Assembly: GCF_002093745.1 (NCBI RefSeq) | Contig: NZ_MTSB01000010.1 | Span: 62,001-126,000, forward strand | Reading direction: 5' to 3' | Length of the DNA stretch: 64,000 nucleotides | Source of the DNA: Pseudomonas graminis | GTDB taxonomy: Bacteria; Pseudomonadota; Gammaproteobacteria; Pseudomonadales; Pseudomonadaceae | In this document: piece by piece, positions 46,781 to 55,576 of the stretch | Position numbering within the stretch: the first letter of the stretch is position 1 | Layout of the letters: each line of letters begins with the position of its first letter | The notes under the pieces: model-generated | Database searches by the model: none | The model's input: the letters and a program-made list of their open reading frames with translations, nothing else | Told to the model about the DNA's origin: nothing | Translations under genes and position numbers: made by a program

Positions 46781-47779
46781 TCACGCCAAGAACCGATTAA
46801 ATGGTTCTCGGCGGATATTGCGAACTTGGGCTACCGAATTAGAAGTGGACGGAAATGACAATGATTCAGCAAGGTGATAGCTAGGCGGCGGGGAGCTCTC
46901 TGAAAATATAGCACCTTCAACATCATCGAAAATCTTATTAAGTTTATCTCGCTTCTCTATAAGAGAATAAGAAGGTAGCTCGCCTCGAGCCAGCTGGTCA
47001 CTGACCTTCATATCTGCCAACTCCACGTTACGCTTAAGACGCTCATAGTTTTTATACGCGTGATCATAAGCCTCAGAGTACTCAGTGTCTTTTGTGTGAT
47101 AAATATTCTTATTATACTGAGCCTGCTGCGAAGCTTGATAGGTCGGCGGCTCACTTATAGCTATCACACTTACGGTAGGCTCCCGAGATCGCAAGCCATT
47201 TGAAGCTGTTGTTTGCCGCTCCCTCGGCGCGATACGCCTAAAAAAATTAGATAGATTAAACATATGTCCAGTCAAATCGATCCGATTAACCGGATCCCCC
47301 TCACAATACGCATACGCATTCAACCCACCCTCGCCAAACGGGCTCAAACTGTCTGGGCTATTGAACCGCATCAACACCGGGTTAAACGCCCGATAACCAT
47401 TGCCCAGCAAATAGTGCCCTGTCACCGGGTCAAGCCGCTGGCCGGTGTAGCCCGGCAGGTTCATCGGCCCCGCTGAAGGATGACGATGGCCGTAAGGCGT
47501 ATAAACAAATGCCACATCCTGCGCCGTGATCACTGACTGCTGTTGATCCGTCGCCAGCAACAGGCAGTCGCTCGTGTTGTTTTCCACACTCAGGTGCGCC
47601 AGCAAATGCTCGTCCGTGCGCAAAAGCGTGTGCTGTATTTGCCCCTGGATTTGCGTCGCCAAGAGGTTCTTCTGATAAAAGAACCGGGTGCCGCCCTGCC
47701 CCGCAGGCGAGCAGTCGGCCAAGCGGTCAGTGGGGTCGTAACGGTACGTGCAGAGCACGGCGCGAGTGTCAGAAGACAT
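46781..47779 (-). CDS. Short Rhs-core protein with AT-rich PPxY-bearing C-terminal domain
   Basis: 332 residues. Residues 1-165 hold the end of an Rhs/YD-repeat cage: YRYDPTDRL, then the core RLDPVTGHYLLGNGYRAF and SPDSLSPFGEGGLNAYAYCEGDPVN, after which Rhs proteins switch to variable tips. Residues 167-332 are unrelated to the second Rhs protein here, are encoded by DNA of about 40% GC, include a lysine/glutamate-rich helical stretch (~228-290), and carry PPTY (211-214) and PPSY (298-301). The long Rhs repeat region and any PAAR or signal domain are absent. The ATG at 47779 follows AGGTGA. It ends 49 bp from the convergent fdhA, leaving no space for an immunity gene. Function unknown; a toxin or effector tip is likely. 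Confidence 0.8.
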   Translation of the reverse strand: MSSDTRAVLCTYRYDPTDRLADCSPAGQGGTRFFYQKNLLATQIQGQIQHTLLRTDEHLLAHLSVENNTSDCLLLATDQQQSVITAQDVAFVYTPYGHRHPSAGPMNLPGYTGQRLDPVTGHYLLGNGYRAFNPVLMRFNSPDSLSPFGEGGLNAYAYCEGDPVNRIDLTGHMFNLSNFFRRIAPRERQTTASNGLRSREPTVSVIAISEPPTYQASQQAQYNKNIYHTKDTEYSEAYDHAYKNYERLKRNVELADMKVSDQLARGELPSYSLIEKRDKLNKIFDDVEGAIFSESSPPPSYHLAESLSFPSTSNSVAQVRNIRREPFNRFLA

Positions 47780-47999
47780 GAAAGTCACCTACAAAGATCA
47801 ACGATAGCGCCATGATTCTGGGCGGGTGATCTTGTGCTGCACAGCTATCAGAAATAATGGGTACGCCGCCTGCCAAGGCTGATTCCACCCGAATAACCGC
47901 CTGTCTTCAGGGCGCCGGGAACAAGCCTCGGTTCCTCCAGTCAAACCGTCTGCCTTGCCGCCTACTCACGGGCGGGTCAGGTTTGATAAGGGTGACGCA

Positions 48000-48563
48000 A
48001 TGAACACTGCACGCGGTATGGCTTTGGTAACGTTGATGGCGCTGGCGGCAAGCCCGGCGTTCGCTTTCAATCTGAATGACGCCGCGAATGCGGTCGCCAA
48101 TGCCACGAATGGCGATCAGAAAGCCACGGCCGCACCTGAAGTCGCCGGACTGCTCAATACCCTTGGTACGCAGCTCAACGTCACCCCTGAACAGGCGGTC
48201 GGTGGAACGGGCGCCTTGTTGGGGCTGGCCAGGAACAAACTGAGCAGCACCGATTACTCGCAGCTGGCCAAATCGGTACCCGGCCTGGAGCAGATGTCCG
48301 GGACGTCTGCTCTGGAGAGTCTGGGTGGCGCAAACGGGCTGGGCAGTCTGCTGGGCGGCAAGTCCGGCAATAACTCGATGCTCAACAGCGCGCTGGGCAA
48401 TGTGCAGAACATGGGCGACGTGAACACGGCGTTCAAGGCACTGGGCATGGACAGCAGCATGGTCAGCCAGTTTGCCCCGCTGATCCTGCAATACCTCGGT
48501 CAGCAAGGTGCAAGCGGTTCGGCGTTGCAGAGTTTGAGCGGGCTATGGGGTGCGGGTAGTTGA
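48000..48563 (+). CDS. DUF2780-type secreted protein
   Basis: 187 residues with a Sec signal peptide (MNTARGMALVTLMALAASPAFA, then FNLNDAANAV). The remainder is helical, rich in Ala, Gly, Asn and Leu, with GGANGLGSLLGGKSG in the middle, matching the DUF2780 (VcgC/VcgE-like) family of unknown function. It lies alone between two minus-strand Rhs-core genes. Its last 21 bp overlap the 3' end of the second Rhs gene tail to tail. Confidence 0.8.
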   Translation: MNTARGMALVTLMALAASPAFAFNLNDAANAVANATNGDQKATAAPEVAGLLNTLGTQLNVTPEQAVGGTGALLGLARNKLSSTDYSQLAKSVPGLEQMSGTSALESLGGANGLGSLLGGKSGNNSMLNSALGNVQNMGDVNTAFKALGMDSSMVSQFAPLILQYLGQQGASGSALQSLSGLWGAGS

Positions 48564-49601
48564 TCTGATCGCTTTCGCTTGTTGCACAGGCTTCATAAGC
48601 GCTGCTCCGGTTTTATATTTGGCTATTTGCGCTGGCCCTGAAAACAACGTGCCCCCTGAATTTAGCACCATACCCACAAACGCCACGGGGCCTTGTCTGG
48701 GTAAATTTTTCGCCCAACTTATTGCGGCGCGCATGAAAGCCGTCGGGTCGCTTATTTCCCCTGACGCTGCCTGCTTCGCCAGTTTGGCGTAATGGAAGGC
48801 TTGTTTCAGAGTCAGATTCTGGTCGTTGTTCGAACCGAAGGTATTATTGACCTGACGTAGCGCACGGACAAAAAGAGAAGAGCTGTCACCCAATGGCTCA
48901 AGCGCTTTGTCGAGCTGTGCTCTTGGCCCTTTCAGAGCCAATGAAACGTCACCGGGCACTAAACCTTTGTAAGCCACTTCAAAAAAGCCTTCGCCGGCGT
49001 CGCGAGACAGACCAAATGTTTTCCTCATGGCGCTCCCCAACAATGAGATGGGGATTATCACCGCCCGGATGTTTTGACCCGACGGATCACTGTAATTAAC
49101 AGGGTCCCCCTCACAATACGCATAAGCATTCAGCCCACCCTCGCCAAACGGGCTCAGGGCATCGGGGCTGTTAAAGCGCATCAGCGTCGGGTTGAACGCG
49201 CGAACGCCGTTCCCCAGTAAATAATGGCCGGTGACCGGATCAATGGTCTGCCCCGTAAAACCAGGTATGCCAACAGCAGCGGTTTGCGGAGACCGCAGGC
49301 CATAAGGGCTATAGGCAAAAGCCTGACTCCACATGGCTTCAACGCTGTGCAGCACCGAGTTGGCCTGATCGGTGGCGAGCAAACCGGTCAGGGTCTGATC
49401 AGGCCCTACACGCTGCGCTGCCAGTAAAAGATCATCTGCCTGAATAACAGAATGGCGGGTGTTTCCCTGTACCGCAGTGGCCAGCCGGTTCAGTTGATAG
49501 AACCGGCGGATGGATGTCTGATCCGCGGGCTGACACGTTGCCAGCCGATCCACTGCGTCGTAGCGGTATAAGCCCAGTGGAGAAACATCAGGCGATGACA
49601 T
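48543..49601 (-). CDS. Short Rhs-core protein with distinct C-terminal domain
   Basis: 352 residues. Residues 1-169 match the first Rhs protein here over the YD/core part (LYRYDAVDRL, TIDPVTGHYLLGNGVRAF, SPDALSPFGEGGLNAYAYCEGDPVN). Residues 170-352 are unrelated: a hydrophobic segment (IRAVIIPISLLGSA), a helical region, and GPVAFVGMVLNSGGTLFSG near 310-330 that could enter membranes. ATG at 49601 with a GAGAGG upstream. The 3' end overlaps the DUF2780 gene. No immunity candidate is adjacent. Role unknown; an effector/toxin tip is inferred from architecture. Confidence 0.78.
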   Translation of the reverse strand: MSSPDVSPLGLYRYDAVDRLATCQPADQTSIRRFYQLNRLATAVQGNTRHSVIQADDLLLAAQRVGPDQTLTGLLATDQANSVLHSVEAMWSQAFAYSPYGLRSPQTAAVGIPGFTGQTIDPVTGHYLLGNGVRAFNPTLMRFNSPDALSPFGEGGLNAYAYCEGDPVNYSDPSGQNIRAVIIPISLLGSAMRKTFGLSRDAGEGFFEVAYKGLVPGDVSLALKGPRAQLDKALEPLGDSSSLFVRALRQVNNTFGSNNDQNLTLKQAFHYAKLAKQAASGEISDPTAFMRAAISWAKNLPRQGPVAFVGMVLNSGGTLFSGPAQIAKYKTGAALMKPVQQAKAIRSTTRTP

Positions 49602-49672
49602 GAGAGTGGCCTCTCGCTGAATCAGAGGCCAGTCTCATTCGCCAGTGGAGCGTGGTCTAGCTGTCAGAACTG

Positions 49673-50566
49673 TCAGTGCCCCGACAGCTCCAGCCGCAAC
49701 GCCGCAATACGTGCATCTTTCTCGGCCCAGAGCTGGTTGACCCAACCCTGTACGTTCTCACGAAACGCCGGATCGTTTTCATAGTCGCCCTGCCACAGCG
49801 CCGGGTCCAGCTCGCGGGTCTTGATATCAACGATCACTTTGGAGACCCGCCCGCACAGCATGTCCCAGAAACCCGGAATATGCTTGCCCGGATACACCAC
49901 GGTGACATCCAGGATGGCATCCAGTTGTTCACCCATCGCTGCCAGCACAAACGCCACGCCACCGGCCTTGGGCTTGAGCAGGTGGGTATACGGCGACGCT
50001 TGCGCAGCATGTTTGCCGGGCGTGAAGCGCGTGCCTTCAAGGTAGTTGACGATGGTCACCGGTTGCCGTTTGAACAGTTCGCAGGCGGCCTTGGTGATCT
50101 CCAGGTCCTTGCCCTTGAGCTCAGGGTGTTTCGCCAGAAAAGCCTTGCTGTAGCGCTTCATGAACGGATAGTCCAGCCCCCACCACGCCAGGCCCAGCAG
50201 CGGCACCCAGATCAGTTCCTTTTTCAGGAAGAACTTGAAAAAGGGGGTACGCCGGTTAAGCGCCTGGATCAGTGCGGGAATGTCCACCCAGGACTGATGA
50301 TTGCTGATAACCAGATAGGACGTGTCACTGCGCAGGCCTTGATCGCCGCGTATGTCCCACTGTGTGGGGATAAAGGACGCGAAAATGAGCTTGTCGATTT
50401 CGGCCCAGGTCTCGGCGATCCACATGACCGCTTTTGAACAGCGATCGCGCATACGGCCTCGGCACAGCAGCTTGAGCAGCGCAAAAACCAGAAGCGGGCC
50501 GATCAGCACCAGCGTGTTGATCAGCAGCAGAGCGGTAACGAAACAGCCGGTGAGCAGACGGCGCAT
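49673..50566 (-). CDS. PlsC-like acyltransferase (YihG family)
   Basis: 297 residues with an N-terminal membrane anchor (LLTGCFVTALLLINTLVLIGPLLVFALLK) and an acyltransferase domain: ISNHQSWVD (the HX4D motif of the family, here in the NHQSWVD form), FFKFFLKKELIWVPLLG, and NYLEGTRFTPGK. E. coli YihG is a lysophosphatidic-acid acyltransferase that affects membrane lipids and motility. The ATG at 50566 is chosen; an in-frame codon 10 residues upstream lacks support. Confidence 0.88.
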   Translation of the reverse strand: MRRLLTGCFVTALLLINTLVLIGPLLVFALLKLLCRGRMRDRCSKAVMWIAETWAEIDKLIFASFIPTQWDIRGDQGLRSDTSYLVISNHQSWVDIPALIQALNRRTPFFKFFLKKELIWVPLLGLAWWGLDYPFMKRYSKAFLAKHPELKGKDLEITKAACELFKRQPVTIVNYLEGTRFTPGKHAAQASPYTHLLKPKAGGVAFVLAAMGEQLDAILDVTVVYPGKHIPGFWDMLCGRVSKVIVDIKTRELDPALWQGDYENDPAFRENVQGWVNQLWAEKDARIAALRLELSGH

Positions 50567-50759
50567 AGCAGACTCTTGAGGGTTCAGGGGCGGCAATAAT
50601 AAAGACCCTCGCGTTTTACGCCAATCCGGCAGGTACTTACAAATGTTTCACGCGCACATCGGTAAGCTGGCGCTCTGTTTATTCTGCCGAACCAAACAGC
50701 CGTTCGCTGTCTAAAACCGGGTGCCACTCTGGCGCCGCCCATTGCGAGGAACCTTTTAC

Positions 50760-51263
50760 GTGAAACCGATCCTGGCGCTGTTGTCGCTGCTGGCTTTGCC
50801 AGTCATGGCTGCTGAACCCACGCTGTACGGCCGTTACGAAAACATCAAGGTTCTGGACGTCGGCCAGACCTTCAAGGCCAAGATGGACACGGGCGCGCTC
50901 ACCGCGTCGCTGTCGGCCAAGGACATCGAACTGTTCAAGCGCGATGGCGATGACTGGGTGCGATTCCGTCTGGCAACCAAAGGCGCCGATGACAAGGTGT
51001 ACGAGCACAAAGTGTCCCGGATCAGCAAGATCAAGGGTCGTGCCGAGGGTGATGACGAGGAAGATGACGTCGCCAGTGCCGCCAAGCGCCCGGTTGTCGA
51101 TATGGAACTGTGCCTGGGTAACAAGAAACGCACCGTCGAAGTCAATCTGGTGGATCGCAGCCATTTCAACTTCCCGCTGCTGATCGGCGCCAAGGCGTTG
51201 CGCGAGTTCGACGCAGCCATCAACCCGGCCCGTCGCTACACCGCTGACGAGCCTGATTGCTGA
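50760..51263 (+). CDS. Retropepsin-like aspartic/zinc protease (PF05618 type), exported
   Basis: 167 residues starting at GTG 50760 after GAGGA. Signal peptide VKPILALLSLLALPVMA. The mature protein has FKAKMDTGALTASLSA, whose DTGA motif is the aspartyl-protease signature of the RimB/'ATP-dependent zinc protease' family, and the second hallmark LIGAKALREFD. An acidic loop (EGDDEEDD) separates the two. Only one DTG is present, as expected for a retropepsin-like homodimer. Substrate unknown. Confidence 0.85.
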   Translation: MKPILALLSLLALPVMAAEPTLYGRYENIKVLDVGQTFKAKMDTGALTASLSAKDIELFKRDGDDWVRFRLATKGADDKVYEHKVSRISKIKGRAEGDDEEDDVASAAKRPVVDMELCLGNKKRTVEVNLVDRSHFNFPLLIGAKALREFDAAINPARRYTADEPDC

Positions 51264-51357
51264 GGCCGTTATCGTCGCTACGCGAGCAAGGGAACGATAA
51301 GCGTACGCACAGGCGACGCTCGTTCCTGAAGCTTCGCGCTGGCAGAGCGGTCGTCAG

Positions 51358-51987
51358 TCAAACCGCTGGCTGTGTCGCCTGCATCGAGGGCCGCTGACTG
51401 ATTTCGGCGTACCAGTCGGCCAATCCCGGACACGTGTCACGCCAGTTCAGATGCGACTGGCGGAAATCCAGATACCCCAATGCAGCGGCCACGCTGATCG
51501 ACGCCACATCAAACGATGAGCTGAGTTCTGTGACCGCATTGCTTTCGAAGTAACTCAGCGAGCGTTCTATCTTTTGCTGCTGGTTGTCCAGCCACTGATC
51601 CCAGTGTTTTTCCTGTGGGCGCAAGGCCGTTTCGTAACGGATCATGACTGCAGCATCCAGAATCGCATCCGCCAGCGACGCCAGCGTCAGGCGCCTCCAG
51701 CGTGACGAACCTTCACGGGGGATCAAAGGGAGGCCGACATGCTGATGATCCAGATAATCGAGAATGACACGGCTGTCGTGAATGACGTTGCCATCGGCCA
51801 GACGCAATGCTGGGAGCTTGCCTGCAGGGTTGTCATCATTGAGTTCCGCAGACGGGTTCACTGGCGTCAACGCAGTGGACTGCAATTGCACACGGTCGAG
51901 CTGTCCGGTTTCGTGAAGCATCACCACCACTTTGCGAGCAAAGGGCGAAGCGGCGTTGAAGTACAACGTCATCGTGGGCGCTGACAT
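51358..51987 (-). CDS. Glutathione S-transferase family protein
   Basis: 209 residues. N-terminal thioredoxin-like domain MTLYFNAASPFARKVVVMLHETG (Ser/catalytic region SPFARK), the glutathione-contacting NPAGKLPALRL and HDSRVILDYLD segments, and an all-helical C-terminal domain. The start at 51987 (MSAPTMTLYF) is preferred; the frame continues to 52269 over the neighbouring gene. Endogenous substrate unknown. Confidence 0.9.
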   Translation of the reverse strand: MSAPTMTLYFNAASPFARKVVVMLHETGQLDRVQLQSTALTPVNPSAELNDDNPAGKLPALRLADGNVIHDSRVILDYLDHQHVGLPLIPREGSSRWRRLTLASLADAILDAAVMIRYETALRPQEKHWDQWLDNQQQKIERSLSYFESNAVTELSSSFDVASISVAAALGYLDFRQSHLNWRDTCPGLADWYAEISQRPSMQATQPAV

Positions 51988-52070
51988 AGGTGTTCCTCGA
52001 ATGAGACAGGCTTCTAGACTAGTCAGCGCGCAGCAGCTCCGCAATCCGCATGACGCTCGACCTGAATGCG

Positions 52071-52253
52071 CTAACTTTGCCGCGTCAGCAGACCTCGGGC
52101 GCTGAACGCTGCGGCGCTGCCCATCCCGAGCCAGGCCAGCGTGTCCCACCAGCCGTCGCCCAGCAACGCGGCGAACAGACCTGCTGCGGTGAGCAATGCG
52201 ATCACACCCGGTATGGCGAAGGTTTTCCAGAACCGCGATGGCCTCGTGCTCAC
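52071..52253 (-). CDS. Small two-helix membrane protein coupled to PepSY gene
   Basis: 60 residues from a GTG that overlaps the PepSY stop (GTGA). Two hydrophobic segments (AIPGVIALLTAAGLFAALLG and TLAWLGMGSAAAFSARGLL) joined by a short DGWWD turn. No family was recognised; coupling suggests it works with the PepSY protein. Confidence 0.7.
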   Translation of the reverse strand: MSTRPSRFWKTFAIPGVIALLTAAGLFAALLGDGWWDTLAWLGMGSAAAFSARGLLTRQS

Positions 52254-53383
52254 TGCGCCACCTGCGCACCCACAGCGCTCGCCGAGCGGGCTGCGCGACG
52301 TCTGACCCACCACAGGTACACCCCGCTGCCCAGCACGATGATGGTCAGCACATCCAGCACCGCCCAGAGAATCTTCATCGGCATGCCGCCGTAGTCACCG
52401 AAATGCAACGGTTGCGACATGCCCAGCGCGTCCATGTACCAGGGCCGCCCGACCACGGCGGTGACTTGCAGGGTCTGCGCGTCGATCAGCACCGGCGTGG
52501 CCAGGTGCGCCGTCAGGTGGGTATTGCCTTTGAGGAATACCGCGTAATGGTGCTCGCTGGAAAAGCGCGTGCCGGGGAAGGCGATGAAATCGGCTTGCAT
52601 GCCGGGCGCAGTCGATTCGGCGATCTCCAGCAACCGCGTCGCCGGGGCGCGCCACGACAATGGCGGCGCGTCTTTGTAGGGGGCAATCATCGTCGCCAGC
52701 GCATCGTTGCGCCATGAAGCGATCAGAAGATCGGCGCAGGCGCTGATCACGCCCGTCACCCCCACTACCAGCGCCCAGGTCAGGGTCACAACGCCGATCA
52801 GGTTGTGCAGGTCGAGCCAGCGAGTGCGGGTGGACTTGTTGGCACGCACCTGGCCGAAGTCCAGTTTGCGCATGAACGGTGAATACAACACGGTCCCGGA
52901 AACGATGGCCACCACGAACATCAGCCCCATGAACGCCAGCAACAGTTTGCCGGGCAGTCCGGCGTACATGTCCACGTGCAGACGCAGCATCACCATCATG
53001 AACCCGCCATTGGCCGACGGCATTTCCAGCGCTTCGCCCGTACGCGCATCCAGCGCAAAGGTGTGGGATGAATTGGGCTCGGTGCCGGCCGTTGCGGCGG
53101 TGATTGCCATCACGCCATCGGGGTCCTCGTCATCCCAGCCAAAATACTGCATCACCTCACCAGGCCGGTGCGCTTCGGCGGCACGCGCCAGTTGCTCCAG
53201 ATCCAGACGCGGCGTGTCGTCGGGCATTTCCCTGTAATGCGGTGCATCGCCGAGCATGTGATCGATTTCATGATGAAAGATCAGCGGCAGGCCGGTGACA
53301 GCGAGCATCAGCAAGAACACGGTGCAGGCCAGGCTGCTCCAGGTATGGACGACGGACCAGCGGCGCACGGTTTGACTTTTCAT
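52250..53383 (-). CDS. PepSY-associated membrane protein (PiuB-like)
   Basis: 377 residues with N-terminal helix (WSSLACTVFLLMLAVTGLPLIF followed by HHEIDHML), periplasmic PepSY region, and three further helices including FMGLMFVVAIVSGTVLYSP, ALVVGVTGVISACADLLIA and a C-terminal LDVLTIIVLGSGVYLWW. Such proteins accompany TonB-dependent siderophore receptors and help release iron, perhaps as ferric reductases. A Fur-box-like sequence lies upstream; no receptor gene is adjacent. Confidence 0.88.
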   Translation of the reverse strand: MKSQTVRRWSVVHTWSSLACTVFLLMLAVTGLPLIFHHEIDHMLGDAPHYREMPDDTPRLDLEQLARAAEAHRPGEVMQYFGWDDEDPDGVMAITAATAGTEPNSSHTFALDARTGEALEMPSANGGFMMVMLRLHVDMYAGLPGKLLLAFMGLMFVVAIVSGTVLYSPFMRKLDFGQVRANKSTRTRWLDLHNLIGVVTLTWALVVGVTGVISACADLLIASWRNDALATMIAPYKDAPPLSWRAPATRLLEIAESTAPGMQADFIAFPGTRFSSEHHYAVFLKGNTHLTAHLATPVLIDAQTLQVTAVVGRPWYMDALGMSQPLHFGDYGGMPMKILWAVLDVLTIIVLGSGVYLWWVRRRAARSASAVGAQVAQ

Positions 53384-53517
53384 GATTTATCCACGGCAAA
53401 GCAGCGACCCGGCAGGCGAGGAAGTGTCCTGACTCAGGTCTTGCGCACGCTGTAACAACGATCTTGCTATGAGCGTCTGGGGCTGACGACAAGAAGGAAC
53501 GCGATGAGAAATATCTA

Positions 53518-53536
53518 ACTAAAGAGAATCATTCGC
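53518..53536 (-). promoter_or_regulatory. Fur-box-like sequence
   Basis: ACTAAAGAGAATCATTCGC matches the 19-bp Fur consensus at 13 positions, including the AATCATT core. It is 135 bp upstream of the PepSY start, consistent with iron repression. No expression data support it. Confidence 0.5.
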
Positions 53537-53612
53537 GATTGTGACAGAGCGCCGGGAGGGAGGCAATTGCGTCTGTCGGGAGAGGGAGCCAGATTGTAGC
53601 GGTGACATGCTG

Positions 53613-53658
53613 TTCATGACGCTTTGCGTCGCTCTTTTGCGGCGCAAAGCGTCATGAA
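53613..53658. repeat. 16-bp perfect inverted repeat (REP-like) downstream of betA
   Basis: TTCATGACGCTTTGCG (53613-53628) and its exact complement (53643-53658) are separated by 14 bp. It can fold into a stable hairpin 70 bp past the betA stop and may terminate or protect the bet transcript. Following sequence (GGAGCGCAAGGAACGAGA) resembles the edge of the REP at 21340. Confidence 0.8.
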
Positions 53659-53728
53659 CGGCACTGACACACTGGAGCGCAAGGAACGAGAAGTGCCCGG
53701 GTGGGCACGTGAATCGTTCCCGCTCAGA

Positions 53729-55435
53729 TCAACCCTGGTGGCTGATCTCGCGCAGTGGCTTGCCGCGCGCCGGCTTGTCGCCTGCGACGAAGTAGTCGGC
53801 GGTGCTGCGTGGCAGAGGCTGACGGCCACGGATCTTGTCGGCGATTTTCTCGGCGATCATGATCGTCGGCGCGTTCAGGTTGCCGGTAGTGATGAGCGGC
53901 ATGATCGAGGCGTCCACAACGCGCAGGCTTTGCAGGCCATGTACACGGCCCTGATTGTCGACAACGGCCATCTCGTCGGTGCCCATTTTGCACGAGCAGG
54001 ACGGGTGATAAGCCGTTTCGGCGTGATCACGCACGAACTGGTCCAGCGCCTCATCCGACTGCACGTCAATGCCGGGGCTGATTTCGCGGCCACGGTAAGG
54101 ATCAAGCGCCGGTTGCTGCATGATCTCGCGGGTCAGGCGAATGCCGTCGCGGAATTCCTGCCAGTCCTGCTCGGACGCCATGTAGTTGAACAGGATGCTC
54201 GGGTACTCGCGCGGGTCCTTGGACTTGACGTGTACGCGACCACGGCTTGGCGAACGCATCGAGCCGACGTGCGCCTGGAAACCGTGTTCCTGAACACCCT
54301 TGGTGCCGTTGTAGTTAATCGCGACCGGCAGGAAGTGATACTGAATGTTCGGCCATTCGAACGCTTCGCTGGAACGGATGAAACCGCCCGCTTCGAACTG
54401 GTTGCTCGCGCCGATCCCGGTGCCGAGGAACATCCACTCTGCACCAATGGCAGGTTGATTCCACCACTTCAGCGAAGGGTAAAGCGACACGGGCTGGGTG
54501 CAGGCATATTGCAGGTACATTTCCAGATGGTCCTGAAGGTTCTGACCCACGCCCGGCAGGTCATGAACCACCGGAATATCCAGCTTGTTCAACAGTTCGG
54601 CAGGACCGACACCGGAGCGTTGCAGGATCTGCGGTGAGGCAATCGCGCCGCCGCACAGCAGCACTTCCTTGCGCGCACGGGCTTCAATGCGCGTGTCGCT
54701 GTCGCCGACCAGATACGCCACGCCGACGGCACGCTTGCCTTCGAACAGGATGCGGTCGGTCAGCGCGTGAGTGACGATGCTCAGGGTCGAACGCTTTTTC
54801 GCTTCGTCCAGATAACCGCGCGCGGTGCTGGCACGACGGCCATTCGGCGTCACGGTGCGGTCCATCGGACCAAAGCCTTCCTGCTGATAACCGTTGAGGT
54901 CGTCAGTGCGCGGGAAGCCGGCTTGTACGCCCGCTTCGACCATCGCGTGGAACAATGGGTTGTTGCCGGCCTTGGGCGTGGTCACGCTGACCGGACCGTC
55001 GCCGCCGTGGTAATCATTCGGGCCGATGTCGCGGGTTTCGGCCTTGCGAAAGTACGGCAGGCAGTCGAGGTAGCTCCAGTCTTCAAGGCCCGGCTCTTTC
55101 GCCCAGCCGTCGTAGTCCATCGCGTTGCCACGGATGTAGCACATGCCGTTGATCAGCGAAGAGCCGCCCAGGCCCTTGCCGCGACCGCATTCCATGCGGC
55201 GGTTGTTCATGTGCGGCTCTGGCTCGGTCTCGTAGGCCCAGTTGTAGCGACGGCCTTGCAGCGGGAACGCCAGAGCGGCGGGCATCTGGGTACGGAAGTC
55301 CAGACGATAGTCCGGGCCACCGGCTTCCAGCAGCAGAACAGTGACGCCTGCGTCTTCGGTAAGACGGGCTGCCAAGGTGTTACCGGCAGAGCCGGCACCA
55401 ATAATGATGTAGTCGTATTCGGATTGAGTCGTCAT
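53729..55435 (-). CDS. betA: Choline dehydrogenase
   Basis: 568 residues, GMC oxidoreductase that oxidises choline to betaine aldehyde (and on to betaine) at the membrane. N-terminal FAD motif [20 protein letters not shown] signature [20 protein letters not shown], and C-terminal [16 protein letters not shown] with the catalytic His. Start MTTQSEYDY at 55435. Last gene of betIBA, 141 bp after betB. Confidence 0.96.
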   Translation of the reverse strand: MTTQSEYDYIIIGAGSAGNTLAARLTEDAGVTVLLLEAGGPDYRLDFRTQMPAALAFPLQGRRYNWAYETEPEPHMNNRRMECGRGKGLGGSSLINGMCYIRGNAMDYDGWAKEPGLEDWSYLDCLPYFRKAETRDIGPNDYHGGDGPVSVTTPKAGNNPLFHAMVEAGVQAGFPRTDDLNGYQQEGFGPMDRTVTPNGRRASTARGYLDEAKKRSTLSIVTHALTDRILFEGKRAVGVAYLVGDSDTRIEARARKEVLLCGGAIASPQILQRSGVGPAELLNKLDIPVVHDLPGVGQNLQDHLEMYLQYACTQPVSLYPSLKWWNQPAIGAEWMFLGTGIGASNQFEAGGFIRSSEAFEWPNIQYHFLPVAINYNGTKGVQEHGFQAHVGSMRSPSRGRVHVKSKDPREYPSILFNYMASEQDWQEFRDGIRLTREIMQQPALDPYRGREISPGIDVQSDEALDQFVRDHAETAYHPSCSCKMGTDEMAVVDNQGRVHGLQSLRVVDASIMPLITTGNLNAPTIMIAEKIADKIRGRQPLPRSTADYFVAGDKPARGKPLREISHQG

Positions 55436-55576
55436 AGAGGCTCCCTCATAGAGCTGCAAGTCTCAAGCCTCGGCTGCAAGCAGAAGCAGCGAGGCGATAC
55501 TTGTGAAAATGGGGTGCGGCAAGCCGCTTTTGATTGCGTCTGCTTGCGGATTGCCACGTGCCACTTGGAACGGTGT

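Larger units (their letters stand above)
53384..53728. other. Gap between PepSY gene and betA
   Basis: 345 bp without a gene. Contains the PepSY promoter side with the Fur-like box and, toward betA, a long palindrome and REP-like remnants. Confidence 0.6.
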
